Positions 27,522 through 36,463 of a stretch of DNA of 64,000 nucleotides are shown piece by piece. The notes beneath the pieces are model-generated. The model was given only the letters and a program-made list of their open reading frames with translations, did not search any database and was not told where the DNA came from. The stretch comes from CAIQPS01 sp963783835 (lineage in GTDB: Bacteria > Actinomycetota > Thermoleophilia > RBG-16-64-13). Made by a program: the position numbers and the translations under genes. Location of the stretch: NCBI GenBank assembly GCA_963783835.1, contig CAWAOX010000020.1, forward strand, positions 1-64,000. Reading direction: 5' to 3'. Each line of letters starts with the position of its first letter. The stretch's first letter is position 1.

Positions 27522-27545
27522 GGCTCCTTCCTTTCGGAAGGGGCC
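27522..27545 (+). terminator. Hairpin after rnpB
   Basis: A 10-bp stem (GGCTCCTTCC with GGAAGGGGCC) and a TTTC loop begin 8 nt after the RNA. No U-run follows, but the position suits termination of rnpB. Confidence 0.6.
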
Positions 27546-27595
27546 TCAGCCATTTAGAATGGACGCAGTGGTTATGCAATCGGCAGGAGGTCACG

Positions 27596-28936
27596 GTGAA
27601 CCCGAAGCGAGTGGTTATCATGGGCGCGGCCGGGCGCGACTTCCACAACTTCAACGTGGTCTACCGCGAGGATCCCGACACGCACGTGGTGGCGTTCACC
27701 GCCACGCAGATCCCCGGGATCGATCGGCGTACCTACCCGCCGGAGCTCGCAGGACGGCGCTACCCTGATGGCATCCCCATCGTCCCCGAGGCCGAGCTAG
27801 ACGTCCTCATCCGGGAGCTGGCGATCGATGAAGTGGTATTCGCCTATAGCGATATCTCCCACGAGTTCGTGATGCACCAGGCTTCCAGAGTGATGGCGGC
27901 GGGCGCGGACTTTGTCTTGCTCGGTCCCGCCAGCACCGCCATCGCGTGCTCCGTCCCCGTGATCTCGGTGCTTGCCGTCCGCACCGGGGCGGGCAAGAGC
28001 CCGGTTTCGCGGTTCATAGCCGACCTGCTTCTGAGTGAGGGCCTGCGCCCGGCCGTCATCCGCCATCCCATGCCGTACGGGGATCTCGTCGCGCAGCGGG
28101 TCCAGCGCTTCACCAGCCTCGAGGATCTCGATCGCTATGGCGCCACGGTGGAAGAACGCGAGGACTACGAGCCCCATATTCGCCGGGGGCTCGATGTCTG
28201 GGCCGGCGTGGACTATCAGGCAATCGTCGCGGAGGCGGTGAAGGACGCTCCCCTCATCATCTGGGACGGGGGCAACAACGACTTCTCGTTCTTGCGCTCG
28301 GACCTTGAGATCGTGGTCGTAGACCCGCTCCGTCCCGGCCACGAACTTGCTTATCATCCTGGTGAAGTGAATCTGCGCAGAGCTGATGTGGTAGTCATCA
28401 ACAAGGTGAGCAGTGCGCCGCCGGCCAATGTGGATCTGGTGGAGAAGAACGCGCGTGCCTCGAATCCTCAGGCGACAATCGTGCGGGCCGACTCCGTGAT
28501 CACGGCCACCGACAGCGAGCGTATAAGGGGGAAGCGCGTCCTGGTGGTGGAGGATGGGCCCACGCTCACCCATGGCGGGATGTCTACCGGCGCGGGCGCC
28601 CAGGCGGCCGTGCAATTCGGCGCGACCGAGATCATCGATCCCCGGCCCTACGCCCAGGGGAAGTTGCTGGAGACCTACGCCGCCTTCCCCCACCTCGGTC
28701 CGATACTGCCGGCCCTCGGCTACTATGCCGAGCAACTCCACGATCTGGAGGCTACGATCAACGCCGTTCCCGCGGATCTGGTGGTCAGCGCCACGCCTTT
28801 CTCGCTGGGAAGCCTGATCAACATCGAAAAGCCGTTCGTCCAGGTCGCGTACGAGATGTCCGAGCGGGGAGAGCCCCGGCTGTCCGACCTCGTCCGCCAG
28901 TTCCTGCGTGTCCAGGGAGTCACCCCCAATGCATGA
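27596..28936 (+). CDS. Cyclic 2,3-diphosphoglycerate synthetase-like P-loop protein
   Basis: The 446-residue protein begins at a GTG at 27596 with AGGAGGTC upstream. The N-terminal Rossmann-like part VVIMGAAGRDFHNFNVVYR is the family signature. A P-loop VRTGAGKSPVSRF lies near residue 129, and WDGGNND with VVDPLRPGHE and VVINKVSSA provide G-protein-like elements. Archaeal relatives make cyclic 2,3-diphosphoglycerate, a thermoprotectant, from 2,3-diphosphoglycerate and ATP. Bacterial homologues are common but their product is not well established, so function is given by family only. It has a TAGAAT box at 27555-27560 and is followed by sodB. Confidence 0.8.
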   Translation: MNPKRVVIMGAAGRDFHNFNVVYREDPDTHVVAFTATQIPGIDRRTYPPELAGRRYPDGIPIVPEAELDVLIRELAIDEVVFAYSDISHEFVMHQASRVMAAGADFVLLGPASTAIACSVPVISVLAVRTGAGKSPVSRFIADLLLSEGLRPAVIRHPMPYGDLVAQRVQRFTSLEDLDRYGATVEEREDYEPHIRRGLDVWAGVDYQAIVAEAVKDAPLIIWDGGNNDFSFLRSDLEIVVVDPLRPGHELAYHPGEVNLRRADVVVINKVSSAPPANVDLVEKNARASNPQATIVRADSVITATDSERIRGKRVLVVEDGPTLTHGGMSTGAGAQAAVQFGATEIIDPRPYAQGKLLETYAAFPHLGPILPALGYYAEQLHDLEATINAVPADLVVSATPFSLGSLINIEKPFVQVAYEMSERGEPRLSDLVRQFLRVQGVTPNA

Positions 28937-29010
28937 GCCGAGGTTTGCGGCGGCTCGGCAAGGGGGTAACCGCTAGACCAGAAACATCGCCCTAGTAGAA
29001 GGAGTAAGAG

Positions 29011-29598
29011 ATGGCTTTCTCGCTGCCCGATCTGCCCTACGCGAAGGATGCGCTGGCCCCCTATCTGAGCCAGGAGACCCTGGAGTATCACCACGACAAG
29101 CACCACAACGCGTACGTGACCAATCTCAACGGTCTGATCGAGGGTACCGAACACGCTGGCAGGTCGCTCGAGGAGATCATCCTCGCGGCCGAAGGGCCGC
29201 TATTCAACAACGCGGCACAGGTGTGGAACCACACGTTCTATTGGAACTGCATGAAGCCGGGGGGCGGGGGCGCGCCGAGCGGTGAACTGGGCAAGGCGAT
29301 CGATGCCGCCTTCGGATCGTTCGACGACTTCAAAAAGGAGTTGACTGCGGCCGCCGTCGGGCAATTCGGCTCGGGGTGGGGCTGGTTGGTGCTGGACAAC
29401 GGCTCACTGAAGGTCGTCAAGACGAGCAATGCCGATCTGCCACTCAAGCACGGCCAGACCGCGCTGCTGACCGTCGACGTCTGGGAGCACGCCTACTACA
29501 TCGACTATCGGAACCTACGGCCCAAATACGTCGAGACCTTCTTGAACGATCTGGTGAACTGGGACTTTGTCACCGAAAACTACCTGAGCGCTCGCTGA
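29011..29598 (+). CDS. sodB: Superoxide dismutase, iron type
   Basis: Converts superoxide to hydrogen peroxide and oxygen in the cytoplasm. The 195 residues contain the metal ligands His in LEYHHDKHHNAY, His in NHTFYWNC, and Asp and His in VDVWEHAYYIDY. The sequence NNAAQVWNHTFYWNC with Gln before the second ligand, and GQFGSGWGWL, are typical of Fe-SOD rather than Mn-SOD. The ribosome site AAGGAG precedes the ATG. Its presence shows that the organism meets oxygen. A very strong terminator follows. Confidence 0.96.
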   Translation: MAFSLPDLPYAKDALAPYLSQETLEYHHDKHHNAYVTNLNGLIEGTEHAGRSLEEIILAAEGPLFNNAAQVWNHTFYWNCMKPGGGGAPSGELGKAIDAAFGSFDDFKKELTAAAVGQFGSGWGWLVLDNGSLKVVKTSNADLPLKHGQTALLTVDVWEHAYYIDYRNLRPKYVETFLNDLVNWDFVTENYLSAR

Positions 29599-29634
29599 CG
29601 TTCGCCTCTGAGGATCTCCGGCTAAGACCGGGGT

Positions 29635-29680
29635 GGGGCGGCGCGGACGGCGGACGCCGTCCGCGCCGCCCCCTTTGTTC
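29635..29680 (+). terminator. Terminator after sodB
   Basis: A perfect 17-bp GC-rich stem (29635-29651 with 29656-29672, loop GGAC) is followed by CTTTGTT. Confidence 0.85.
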
Positions 29681-29728
29681 TCGGCACAGCGGGGTCCCTA
29701 CGCGTCCCGGACGGCGACCCCGCTTTGG

Positions 29729-29734
29729 TAGAAT
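29729..29734 (+). promoter_or_regulatory. -10 box (TAGAAT) upstream of the MFS gene
   Basis: TAGAAT lies 37 nt before the start codon, giving a leader of about 30 nt that contains the ribosome site GGGAGG. Confidence 0.45.
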
Positions 29735-29771
29735 CCGGACTGGCTCCGATCGGGTGGTGGGAGGCTAGCGG

Positions 29772-31013
29772 GTGCGAGGTGTGATCATCCGGGACAAGAT
29801 GAGCGTGAGGACGATGCTCGTCCTCGTCCTCCCTACCCTCGGCTTCTCCATGGCGCTTTCGCTGGTCACAACCTACTTGCCGGTGATCCTCGACCGGTAC
29901 ACGCAGTCGGCGACCTTGATAGGTTTCGCGATTGGGGGCGAGGGGATCTTCTCGGCCCTGATACCTCTTTGGGTAGGTGTGATCAGCGACAGGATCTGGA
30001 CCAAGCGCTGGGGCAGGCGCCAGCCTTTCATGATTTTCGCCGCCCCGTTCATGGCCGCGGCCCTGATGTTGGCGCCGTTTCAGCCCGCGTACGTGGCAAT
30101 AGCCATATCGACCTTCATCTTTTTTGCCGCCTACCACTTCTATACCTCTCCCTACCAGTCACTGATCGCCGATGTGACTCCGGGGAACAGCGCCGGGAAG
30201 GTGCAGGGCTACCAGGCCTTCATGCGCGGCGGCGGGATGTTCCTGGGAATGGTCGTGGCCGGGTTCCTCTTCTATCGGTGGGAGCCCCTGCCGTTCGTCC
30301 TCAACGGCCTACTGATAATGATCTTCACCTACCTCACGGTCGCCAAGGTCGGCGAGCCGGAGCCGGAGACGGTCTTCCGGCCCGAGCGCCCGGGCGTCTT
30401 CGTGGAGATCAAGCGTATCTGGCGATCCACGATGGAGAACATTCCGATACGGCGGTTCATGGTCGCCACCTTTTTGTGGGAATCCACCCTCGCCGGCCTG
30501 CGGCCGTTCATGATGCTGTATTTCCTCAAGACCCTCGGATCGACGACCCAGGTCGGCGGCCTCCTGTTCGGCTTGGTGGGCGTCACCTACATGGTCGCGG
30601 CTCTGGCCAGCGGGTATCTGGCCGATCGGTATGGACGCTTTCGACTCATGCGAGTCGGCCTGATCGTCTTTTTCGGCGGGTGCATGTTGGGCTTCTTCAT
30701 GCGCGACATCAAATGGGCCTTCATCTTCTTGCCCATCTTCGGCCTGGGCGGCTCGATCGTCCTGACGCTGCCCTACGCTATCTTGATGAGCCTCATGCCC
30801 AAGGAGCACATCGGCCAGTTCACGGGCATGTTCTCGATGATGCGCGGGCTCGCTAACATCGTCGCCCCGGTCCTGGCCGGCGTCGCCATCGACATATCCT
30901 CCCGATACATGGCGGAGGGTACCGAGTACGCCGTGGTCTGGCTCTACTCCGCGGCCATGATCCTCATATCGCTGTACTTCTTCCGCAACACGGGGCGGGA
31001 TGCGGAGATCTGA
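29772..31013 (+). CDS. MFS transporter, glycoside/cation symporter or SLC45-like
   Basis: The 413-residue plasma-membrane protein has about 12 hydrophobic helices in two halves. The loop between helices 2 and 3 reads GVISDRIWTKRWGRRQPF, the major facilitator signature in the form found in sugar/SLC45-like carriers. SPYQSLIADVTPGNSAGKVQGYQ follows, and a second signature ASGYLADRYGRFRLMR stands in the C-terminal half. The substrate cannot be told from sequence. The GTG at 29772 has GGGAGG upstream; an ATG at 29799 is an alternative start. Confidence 0.85.
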   Translation: MRGVIIRDKMSVRTMLVLVLPTLGFSMALSLVTTYLPVILDRYTQSATLIGFAIGGEGIFSALIPLWVGVISDRIWTKRWGRRQPFMIFAAPFMAAALMLAPFQPAYVAIAISTFIFFAAYHFYTSPYQSLIADVTPGNSAGKVQGYQAFMRGGGMFLGMVVAGFLFYRWEPLPFVLNGLLIMIFTYLTVAKVGEPEPETVFRPERPGVFVEIKRIWRSTMENIPIRRFMVATFLWESTLAGLRPFMMLYFLKTLGSTTQVGGLLFGLVGVTYMVAALASGYLADRYGRFRLMRVGLIVFFGGCMLGFFMRDIKWAFIFLPIFGLGGSIVLTLPYAILMSLMPKEHIGQFTGMFSMMRGLANIVAPVLAGVAIDISSRYMAEGTEYAVVWLYSAAMILISLYFFRNTGRDAEI

Positions 31014-31053
31014 CCTGAATGCCGCGTAGGGCGGGCTGGGTGCAGGCGTTTGG

Positions 31054-31059
31054 TAGAAT
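31054..31059 (+). promoter_or_regulatory. -10 box (TAGAAT) of murI operon, probably leaderless
   Basis: TAGAAT is preceded by TTGG, a partial extended -10, and ends 9 nt before the ATG at 31069, with no ribosome site between. Transcription should start at or beside the start codon. Confidence 0.5.
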
Positions 31060-31068
31060 CGCGTGACC

Positions 31069-31884
31069 ATGACCGACGCAAACAACCACGCCCCCGACCG
31101 GAGAGCCATAGGTGTCTTCGATTCAGGGGTAGGCGGGCTGACGGTTCTTCACGAATGTCTGGTCAACCTTCCGCACGAGGATTTCGTCTACCTGGGCGAC
31201 ACCGGCAACTTCCCGTATGGGCCCAAACCCCTGGCGGAGGTACGCCGTCTCGCCTTCGCCGCCACGACCCGGCTTGTCGGCCTGGGTGTGAAGCTCATCG
31301 TCGTCGCGTGTAACTCTGCCGCGGCAGCGGCTTTGCCGCAGCTACAGGCGTCCTTTGCCACTCCCATCGTCGGCGTCGTCATGCCCGGAGCCCGAGCGGC
31401 CGTTCAGGCCACTCGCGAGCGCCGGGTAGGACTTCTGGCGACCGAGGCGACAGTCCGCTCCAATGCCTATCAGAACGCGCTCCATGCCCTCGACGCCGGT
31501 CTCGAGGTGTTCGCGCTTGCCTGCCCGCGGCTGGCCCCGCTGATCCAGGAAGGCGATGTATTCTCCGAGGAGACCGAGGGTGCCGCCAGAGAGGCGACAG
31601 CCCCGCTCAAGGCTGCGGGCGTCGACACGGTCATCCTCGGGTGCACCCATTACCCTCTCATATCGCCGATGCTCAGGCGGCTTCTTGGCCCGCATGTAGC
31701 TCTCATCAATTCTGCGGAGGAGACGGCACGCGAGGTCGGAGAGATACTCGCTCGCAAGTCGACAGGCAACGATAAGGCGAGGGAAGGCGAGTATCGTTTC
31801 CTCACCACGGGCAACCCCGAGGAGTTCCGAGAGGTGGGCGCCCGCTTTCTGCAGCTGCCCATACGGGAGGTGGAACGGATATGA
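31069..31884 (+). CDS. murI: Glutamate racemase
   Basis: Makes D-glutamate for peptidoglycan. The 271-residue protein has both catalytic cysteines: the first in VVACNSAAAAAL near residue 78 and the second in ILGCTHYPLI near residue 188. The N-terminal motif GVFDSGVGGLTVL and the substrate loop YLGDTGNFPYGPK are also clear. The ATG at 31069 is preferred to a GTG at 31063 because of its distance from the TAGAAT box. It starts a tight operon with rph and rdgB through an ATGA overlap. Confidence 0.95.
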   Translation: MTDANNHAPDRRAIGVFDSGVGGLTVLHECLVNLPHEDFVYLGDTGNFPYGPKPLAEVRRLAFAATTRLVGLGVKLIVVACNSAAAAALPQLQASFATPIVGVVMPGARAAVQATRERRVGLLATEATVRSNAYQNALHALDAGLEVFALACPRLAPLIQEGDVFSEETEGAAREATAPLKAAGVDTVILGCTHYPLISPMLRRLLGPHVALINSAEETAREVGEILARKSTGNDKAREGEYRFLTTGNPEEFREVGARFLQLPIREVERI

Positions 31885-32642
31885 CCAAGGCCGGTAGAAC
31901 GGGCGACCGAGGGTCGGGCGAATTGCGGCCGCTGAAGATCACGCCTGACTTCGTCCACACCGCTGATGGGTCGGTGTTGATCGAATTGGGTGGTACGAGG
32001 GTCTTGTGCTCGGCCCAGGTCGTCAATGGTGTGCCCGGCTGGCGCCGGGGCAGCGGTGAAGGCTGGCTGACGGCCGAGTACTCTCTGCTGCCCAGCTCAA
32101 CCCGGGAGAGGACGCCGCGCGAGGCGGTACGCGGGCGGCAGGACGGGCGCACAGTGGAGATCCAGCGTTTCATCGGGCGCAGCCTGCGGGCGATCACAGA
32201 CCTGAAAGGCCTTGGGGAGCGGACGGTCTACATCGACTGCGACGTCATCGAGGCCGACGGGGGAACCCGCTGCGCGGCAGTGACCGGCGGTTACCTCGCG
32301 CTGCATCTTGCCTTCAAGCGTTTGGTGGACGGGAAAGTGCTGAAGGGTCTTCCTCTGGCCGATTCGGTCGCGGCGGTGAGCGTCGGTGTGGTCGGCGGTG
32401 AGCCCATGATGGACCTCGAGTACGTGGAGGACTCCGTCGCCGAGGTGGACATGAACGTGGTGATGACCGGCAGCGGCAAGCTGATAGAGATACAGGCCAC
32501 TGCCGAAGCGGCGCCGTTCGAGCGCCGGGTGTTCGATACCCTGCTGGGGCTCGCGGAAGCCGGGATCGGTCGGCTCCAGGAGTCGCAATCGGCGGTCATC
32601 GCCGAGGCGTACTTCGGCGCGGGGAGCACGTCGAAGCCGTGA
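31881..32642 (+). CDS. rph: Ribonuclease PH
   Basis: A phosphorolytic 3'-5' exoribonuclease that trims tRNA 3' ends. The 253 residues contain SVLIELGGTRVLCSAQV near the N-terminus, the phosphate-binding arginines in EIQRFIGRSLRAI, DCDVIEADGGTRCAAVTG and EIQATAEAAPFER. Start and stop overlap neighbours (ATGA with murI, GTGA with rdgB), so the three are translated in series. Confidence 0.96.
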   Translation: MTKAGRTGDRGSGELRPLKITPDFVHTADGSVLIELGGTRVLCSAQVVNGVPGWRRGSGEGWLTAEYSLLPSSTRERTPREAVRGRQDGRTVEIQRFIGRSLRAITDLKGLGERTVYIDCDVIEADGGTRCAAVTGGYLALHLAFKRLVDGKVLKGLPLADSVAAVSVGVVGGEPMMDLEYVEDSVAEVDMNVVMTGSGKLIEIQATAEAAPFERRVFDTLLGLAEAGIGRLQESQSAVIAEAYFGAGSTSKP

Positions 32643-33269
32643 GGAGAGGCGCGCCGGTGGTGCTGGCGACGGGCAACGCCGGCAAGGTTCGGGAGTTCGA
32701 CCGGCTCCTGGCAGGCGTCATCGACGTACGGCCACTGCCCGAAGGGGTGGCCCTTCCGCCGGAGACGGGAGATACCTTCGCCGCCAACGCGCGGCTAAAA
32801 GCGGAATCGGTATTCCATGCCCTCGGCGGGGACCGTGCTGTGCTGGCCGACGACTCCGGGCTCGAAGTAGCCGCTCTTGGCGGACGGCCGGGCATCTTTT
32901 CCGCTCGCTTTGCCGGCGAAGCGCGCAAGCGACGCCGAGAACGTGGCGAAGCTGCTCCGGGAACTTGAGGCCGCGTCAGAGCGGAACGCCCGCTTCGTCT
33001 GCGCCTTGTGCCTCATCGTGCCCGGTGGCTGTAGCGGCGGTCCAGGCGCGCCGCCCTGGCGATCGATGGAGGTCGAAGGGGTGACGAACGGCTTGATCAC
33101 GCTGGCTCCTCGCGGAGACGACGGCTTCGGGTACGACCCGGTCTTCCAGCCGGAGGGCTGGGACGCGACGCTCGCCGAAACGTCCCCCGCAGACAAGGAC
33201 AGCGTCTCCCACCGGGGAGCCGCGGCGCGGGCGCTTCTGGACTGCCTGGCCCGGCAAGGAGGGGCGTGA
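32639..33269 (+). CDS. rdgB: XTP/dITP pyrophosphatase (non-canonical purine NTP pyrophosphatase), one frameshift
   Basis: Removes XTP, ITP and dITP to prevent mutagenic incorporation; it belongs to the Ham1 family. The N-terminal half reads LATGNAGKVREFDRLL and ADDSGLEVAALGGRPGIFSARFAG. The C-terminal half, in the next frame from about 32925, reads SDAENVAKLLREL, then GDDGFGYDPVFQP and SHRGAAARALL. A single extra base within GAAGCGCGCAAG (about 32920-32930) explains the shift. All conserved motifs survive. The GTG start at 32639 overlaps the rph stop. Confidence 0.9.
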
Positions 33270-33270
33270 G

Positions 33271-33645
33271 GTGGACGACGCGTCGTTCGCGGAACTGGTG
33301 GCCGACGCCCTCGATTCGTTACCCGTGGAGTTCCTGGAGCGGATGGAGAACGTCGAGGTGACGATCGAGGACTGGCCGAGCCGTGACGACCTAGAGGAGG
33401 TGGGGTTGGCTTCCAGGGACAAGAGCTCCCTGCTCGGCCTCTACCACGGCGTGCCTCTCACGCACCGCGACAGCTTCTATGCTTCGCTTCCCGACCGGAT
33501 CACCATCTACCAGAAGCCGATCGAGCGGCTGGCCGGGCAGGATGAGGACGAGATACGCGAGCAGGTCCGCCACACGGTGATCCACGAGATCGCGCACTAC
33601 TACGGCATCAGTGACGAGCGCCTCGAGGAGCTCGGCTACTACTGA
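33271..33645 (+). CDS. Metallopeptidase family protein (minimal zincin)
   Basis: The 124-residue protein has the zinc-protease motif HEIAHYYGISDERLEE near residue 107, matching the HExxHxxGxxD-type site of the small DUF1025/zincin-like family. The preceding ITIYQKPIERL and the acidic ENVEVTIEDWPS are also typical. Substrates are not known. It starts at a GTG two bases after the rdgB stop with AAGGAGGGG upstream, so it closes the murI-rph-rdgB operon. Confidence 0.88.
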   Translation: MDDASFAELVADALDSLPVEFLERMENVEVTIEDWPSRDDLEEVGLASRDKSSLLGLYHGVPLTHRDSFYASLPDRITIYQKPIERLAGQDEDEIREQVRHTVIHEIAHYYGISDERLEELGYY

Positions 33646-33690
33646 GGGGGCGTTTCGCGGCGCTCGGCAGCCGCAGTGGACCCTCGCGAC

Positions 33691-33710
33691 CTCTCGCGCT
33701 AGCGCGAGAG
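33691..33710. terminator. Perfect 20-nt palindrome between convergent genes
   Basis: CTCTCGCGCTAGCGCGAGAG is fully self-complementary and includes the stop codon of the minus-strand XRE gene (33699-33701). It could serve as a two-way terminator for the murI operon and the XRE gene, although no U-run follows on either side. A binding site is an alternative. Confidence 0.5.
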
Positions 33711-34088
33711 CCTGCGGGCGAGATCGAGCACGAAACGCCGGTCCGTCGGCCTCATGCGCCGGGCGAGCTGCGACAGTTCCCGGGTCTCGGTGTCTTCTTC
33801 GGCCACATCCTCGAGAGTGAGTTGCTCGGGCTGGAGGAACGGGTCCTCCTCGTCGAGCGCGGCATGATAGAGGAGCTCCCGAGCCGGTACGCCCAGAGCC
33901 TCCGCGATAGCCTCTATGACGTCCGTCGTAGGGTTCTTGCGCCCCTTCTCGATATCTCCCAGATAGCTCTTGGATACGCCGGACTCGTCCGCGAGCGCCT
34001 GCAGTGTGAAGCCGCGGTCTGAACGGAGCTTTCGGACCGTGAGTCCGATGTAATCAGCGAGTCGTCTTTGCGTCACTGTCCGCACCAC
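33699..34088 (-). CDS. XRE-family helix-turn-helix transcriptional regulator
   Basis: A 129-residue DNA-binding protein. The N-terminal HTH_3 domain (about residues 13-70) reads LTVRKLRSDRGFTLQALA, then SGVSKSYLGDIEKGRKNP with the recognition helix, and LGVPARELLY. A short acidic linker and a basic helical C-terminus (TDRRFVLDLARRL) follow. There is no ligand domain. It starts at a GTG at 34088, back to back with larC (about 100 nt gap). Autoregulation or control of larC-lipA is possible but nothing in the sequence shows it. Confidence 0.88.
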   Translation of the reverse strand: MVRTVTQRRLADYIGLTVRKLRSDRGFTLQALADESGVSKSYLGDIEKGRKNPTTDVIEAIAEALGVPARELLYHAALDEEDPFLQPEQLTLEDVAEEDTETRELSQLARRMRPTDRRFVLDLARRLSR

Positions 34089-34187
34089 AGTTCGAAGTAG
34101 GTTGGGAAGCGGGACCGGCCCTCGTACGCTCGCAGTGTATGCGGGGGCATGCGAGAATGCAACCGTAACTGCTTAAGGAGCGAGGCG

Positions 34188-35420
34188 ATGGCTCAGAACC
34201 TTCTCTACCTGGACCCCTGGTCTGGCCTGTCGGGAGACATGATGTTGGCAGCGCTGCTGGATGCGGGCGGGCAGGCAGCGGAGTCTGCCCTCCACGCGGC
34301 AGTGGCCTCCATGGGCCTCGATGACACCCTCGTCGAGATCACTCACGACACCGAGTGGGGGATATCCTGCACCCGGGTCAACGTGCGCGCCGAGCAATCG
34401 CCGCCCCTGCGCCATCTCGGCGACATGGTCAAGGTCATCGATGGAGCCGCCGTCTCGGAGCGGGTCAAGACGCAGGCTCGGGCGGCGGTAGGGCGGCTCG
34501 CCGAAGTCGAGGCGGGCATCCACGGCTGCTCTGTGGATCAGATCCACTTCCACGAAGTGGGGGCGGCGGACACGCTGGTCGATGTGGTCGGCACCTTCGT
34601 CCTCATCGAGGCTCTCGGCGTCGCCAAGGTCTTTGTGGGCACCATTCCGGTGGGCGGGGGGACCGTCGAGATCGCGCATGGCAGGATGGGAGTGCCGGCG
34701 CCGGCCACGGCGGCGCTTCTGGCAGGCTACGAGGTGGTCGGTGGGCCCGAGATGAGGGAATTGACCACTCCGACAGGAGCCCTCCTGGCCGGCCAACTGC
34801 AGGCGCAGCAGGGCCCTCTTCCGGCGCTGACCATCAAGGCCGTCGGCTACGGGGCGGGGACCATGAAGTTGGAGCACGGGCCCAACATCTTGCGCGTCGT
34901 TCTGGGCGAAGCGGCGACCGGCGCCGGCGCGGAAGCGGCCGGCGGCCTCGACGGCCGAGCGGGGGAGGCGGTAGTCGAACTGCAGACGAACATCGACGAC
35001 GTATCCCCCGAGGTCGTCGGCCACGCGCTGCGGCGGCTGCGGGAAGCGGGCGCGCTGGACGCGTGGACGGTCGCGGCGCAGATGAAGAAGGATCGGCCGG
35101 GGGTGATCCTCCATGTGCTGGTCGCTCCGGACCAGGAGGCGGAGGCCGTCGGCATTGTGTTTGCCGAGACCGGGACCCTGGGGGTCCGCCGCTCGGTCCT
35201 CAGCCGATACGTGGCGGACCGCGGCACCGTGATGGTGACCATCGTCGGCCATGACGTGGCCGTGAAGTGGGGCAGGTGGGGCGATCGGACGGTGAGCGTA
35301 GCTCCTGAGTACGAGGATGCCGCAGCCGCAGCTGCCTCCTCGGGGGTCCCGTTGCGCGAAGTGATGTACTTGGCGGTCGAAGCTGCGCAGGGGTTGCTCG
35401 AGCAGGGCTCCGGCAGATGA
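34188..35420 (+). CDS. larC: Nickel-pincer cofactor biosynthesis protein LarC
   Basis: Inserts nickel into the pyridinium-3,5-bisthiocarboxylate mononucleotide used by lactate racemase and relatives. The 410-residue protein begins after AAGGAGCGAGG with LYLDPWSGLSGDMMLAALLDAG. It carries HFHEVGAADTLVDVVGT, the metal-linked histidine region, and GELTTPTGA-like ELTTPTGALL. The C-terminal half has NIDDVSPEVVGHALRRL. In some lactobacilli LarC needs a programmed frameshift between two halves; here it is one frame. larA, larB and larE are not in the window. It is coupled to lipA by ATGA. Confidence 0.92.
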   Translation: MAQNLLYLDPWSGLSGDMMLAALLDAGGQAAESALHAAVASMGLDDTLVEITHDTEWGISCTRVNVRAEQSPPLRHLGDMVKVIDGAAVSERVKTQARAAVGRLAEVEAGIHGCSVDQIHFHEVGAADTLVDVVGTFVLIEALGVAKVFVGTIPVGGGTVEIAHGRMGVPAPATAALLAGYEVVGGPEMRELTTPTGALLAGQLQAQQGPLPALTIKAVGYGAGTMKLEHGPNILRVVLGEAATGAGAEAAGGLDGRAGEAVVELQTNIDDVSPEVVGHALRRLREAGALDAWTVAAQMKKDRPGVILHVLVAPDQEAEAVGIVFAETGTLGVRRSVLSRYVADRGTVMVTIVGHDVAVKWGRWGDRTVSVAPEYEDAAAAAASSGVPLREVMYLAVEAAQGLLEQGSGR

Positions 35421-36343
35421 CGGGAGCGCGGGGCTCCATGCCCCCGAGTGAAGGGCGCCGGGCAGGGCCCGGCCCCAAGCCCGAATGGCTCAAGAAGCGG
35501 CTTCCGGACGCCGCCTCCGTGCGCAGCATGGAGGCCGTTCTGCGCCGGCGCGGGCTGCACACCGTCTGCGAAAGTGCCCTGTGCCCCAATCTAGGGGAGT
35601 GCTTCGCCAAGGGCACGGCGACCTTTCTCATCATGGGGGATATCTGCACTCGGAACTGCGCCTTCTGCCGGGTCACCAGCGCCGTTCCCGGGCCGCTGGA
35701 CGTGGAGGAGCCCGGCAAGGTCGCCGAGGCGGCCGCCCGCCTCGGCCTCCGGCATGTGGTCGTAACGTCCGTCACCCGGGACGACCTGCCCGACGGCGGA
35801 GCGGAGCATTACGTCGCCACCATCCGGGCCGTCCGGGCCGCCGTGCCGGACGCGACGGTCGAAGTTCTCGTGCCCGATTTCGCCGGCAACGCCGCCGCGG
35901 TCGGCCGTGTGTTGGCCGAGGCTCCCGACGTGTTCAACCACAATCTGGAGACCGTGCCCCGGCTCTATCCCCAGGTGAGGCCCGAGGCCGTCTACGAAAG
36001 ATCGTTGGCCGTGTTGCGGCAGGCGGCCGAGCAGGACGACGCTATCGTCAAGACCGGCTTGATGGTGGGGCTGGGGGAGACTCCGGCAGAGGTCAGGGCG
36101 GTGCTCGGCGATGCCCGGGCGGTCGGGGTGGACGTGGTCACCATCGGGCAGTATCTACGGCCCTCGTCTTGCCATCTGCCCGTGCTCGAATACGTGCATC
36201 CGCAAACATTCACCGAGTATGGCGAGTGGGGCGTTGAACTTGGCCTCCAAGTACACGCGGCGCCCTTCGTGCGGAGCTCCTTTCAGGCCGGCGAAAGCCT
36301 CGCCGAAGCCAGGCGCCGGGCGGCCGGAGAACCGCGTTCCTGA
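35417..36343 (+). CDS. lipA: Lipoyl synthase
   Basis: A radical SAM enzyme that inserts two sulfurs into octanoyl groups of lipoate-dependent proteins. The auxiliary cluster cysteines are CESALCPNLGEC near residue 54. The radical SAM site is CTRNCAFC near 79. VTSVTRDDLPDGGA and the C-terminal RSSFQAGES (with the conserved cluster serine) are present. The 308 residues are normal. It overlaps the larC stop by four bases. No lipoate ligase or octanoyltransferase gene is in the window. Confidence 0.96.
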   Translation: MTGARGSMPPSEGRRAGPGPKPEWLKKRLPDAASVRSMEAVLRRRGLHTVCESALCPNLGECFAKGTATFLIMGDICTRNCAFCRVTSAVPGPLDVEEPGKVAEAAARLGLRHVVVTSVTRDDLPDGGAEHYVATIRAVRAAVPDATVEVLVPDFAGNAAAVGRVLAEAPDVFNHNLETVPRLYPQVRPEAVYERSLAVLRQAAEQDDAIVKTGLMVGLGETPAEVRAVLGDARAVGVDVVTIGQYLRPSSCHLPVLEYVHPQTFTEYGEWGVELGLQVHAAPFVRSSFQAGESLAEARRRAAGEPRS

Positions 36344-36463
36344 GGCGGGCAACGCGGGGCGAATCCCTGTATCCTGTTTCCACGCCGAGCTACAATAATG
36401 GGGGGATGGGGGTAAGCGGCGTGCAGTCGTTGCGGGCTGGCCGTCGGACCAACAGGTGGTGAT

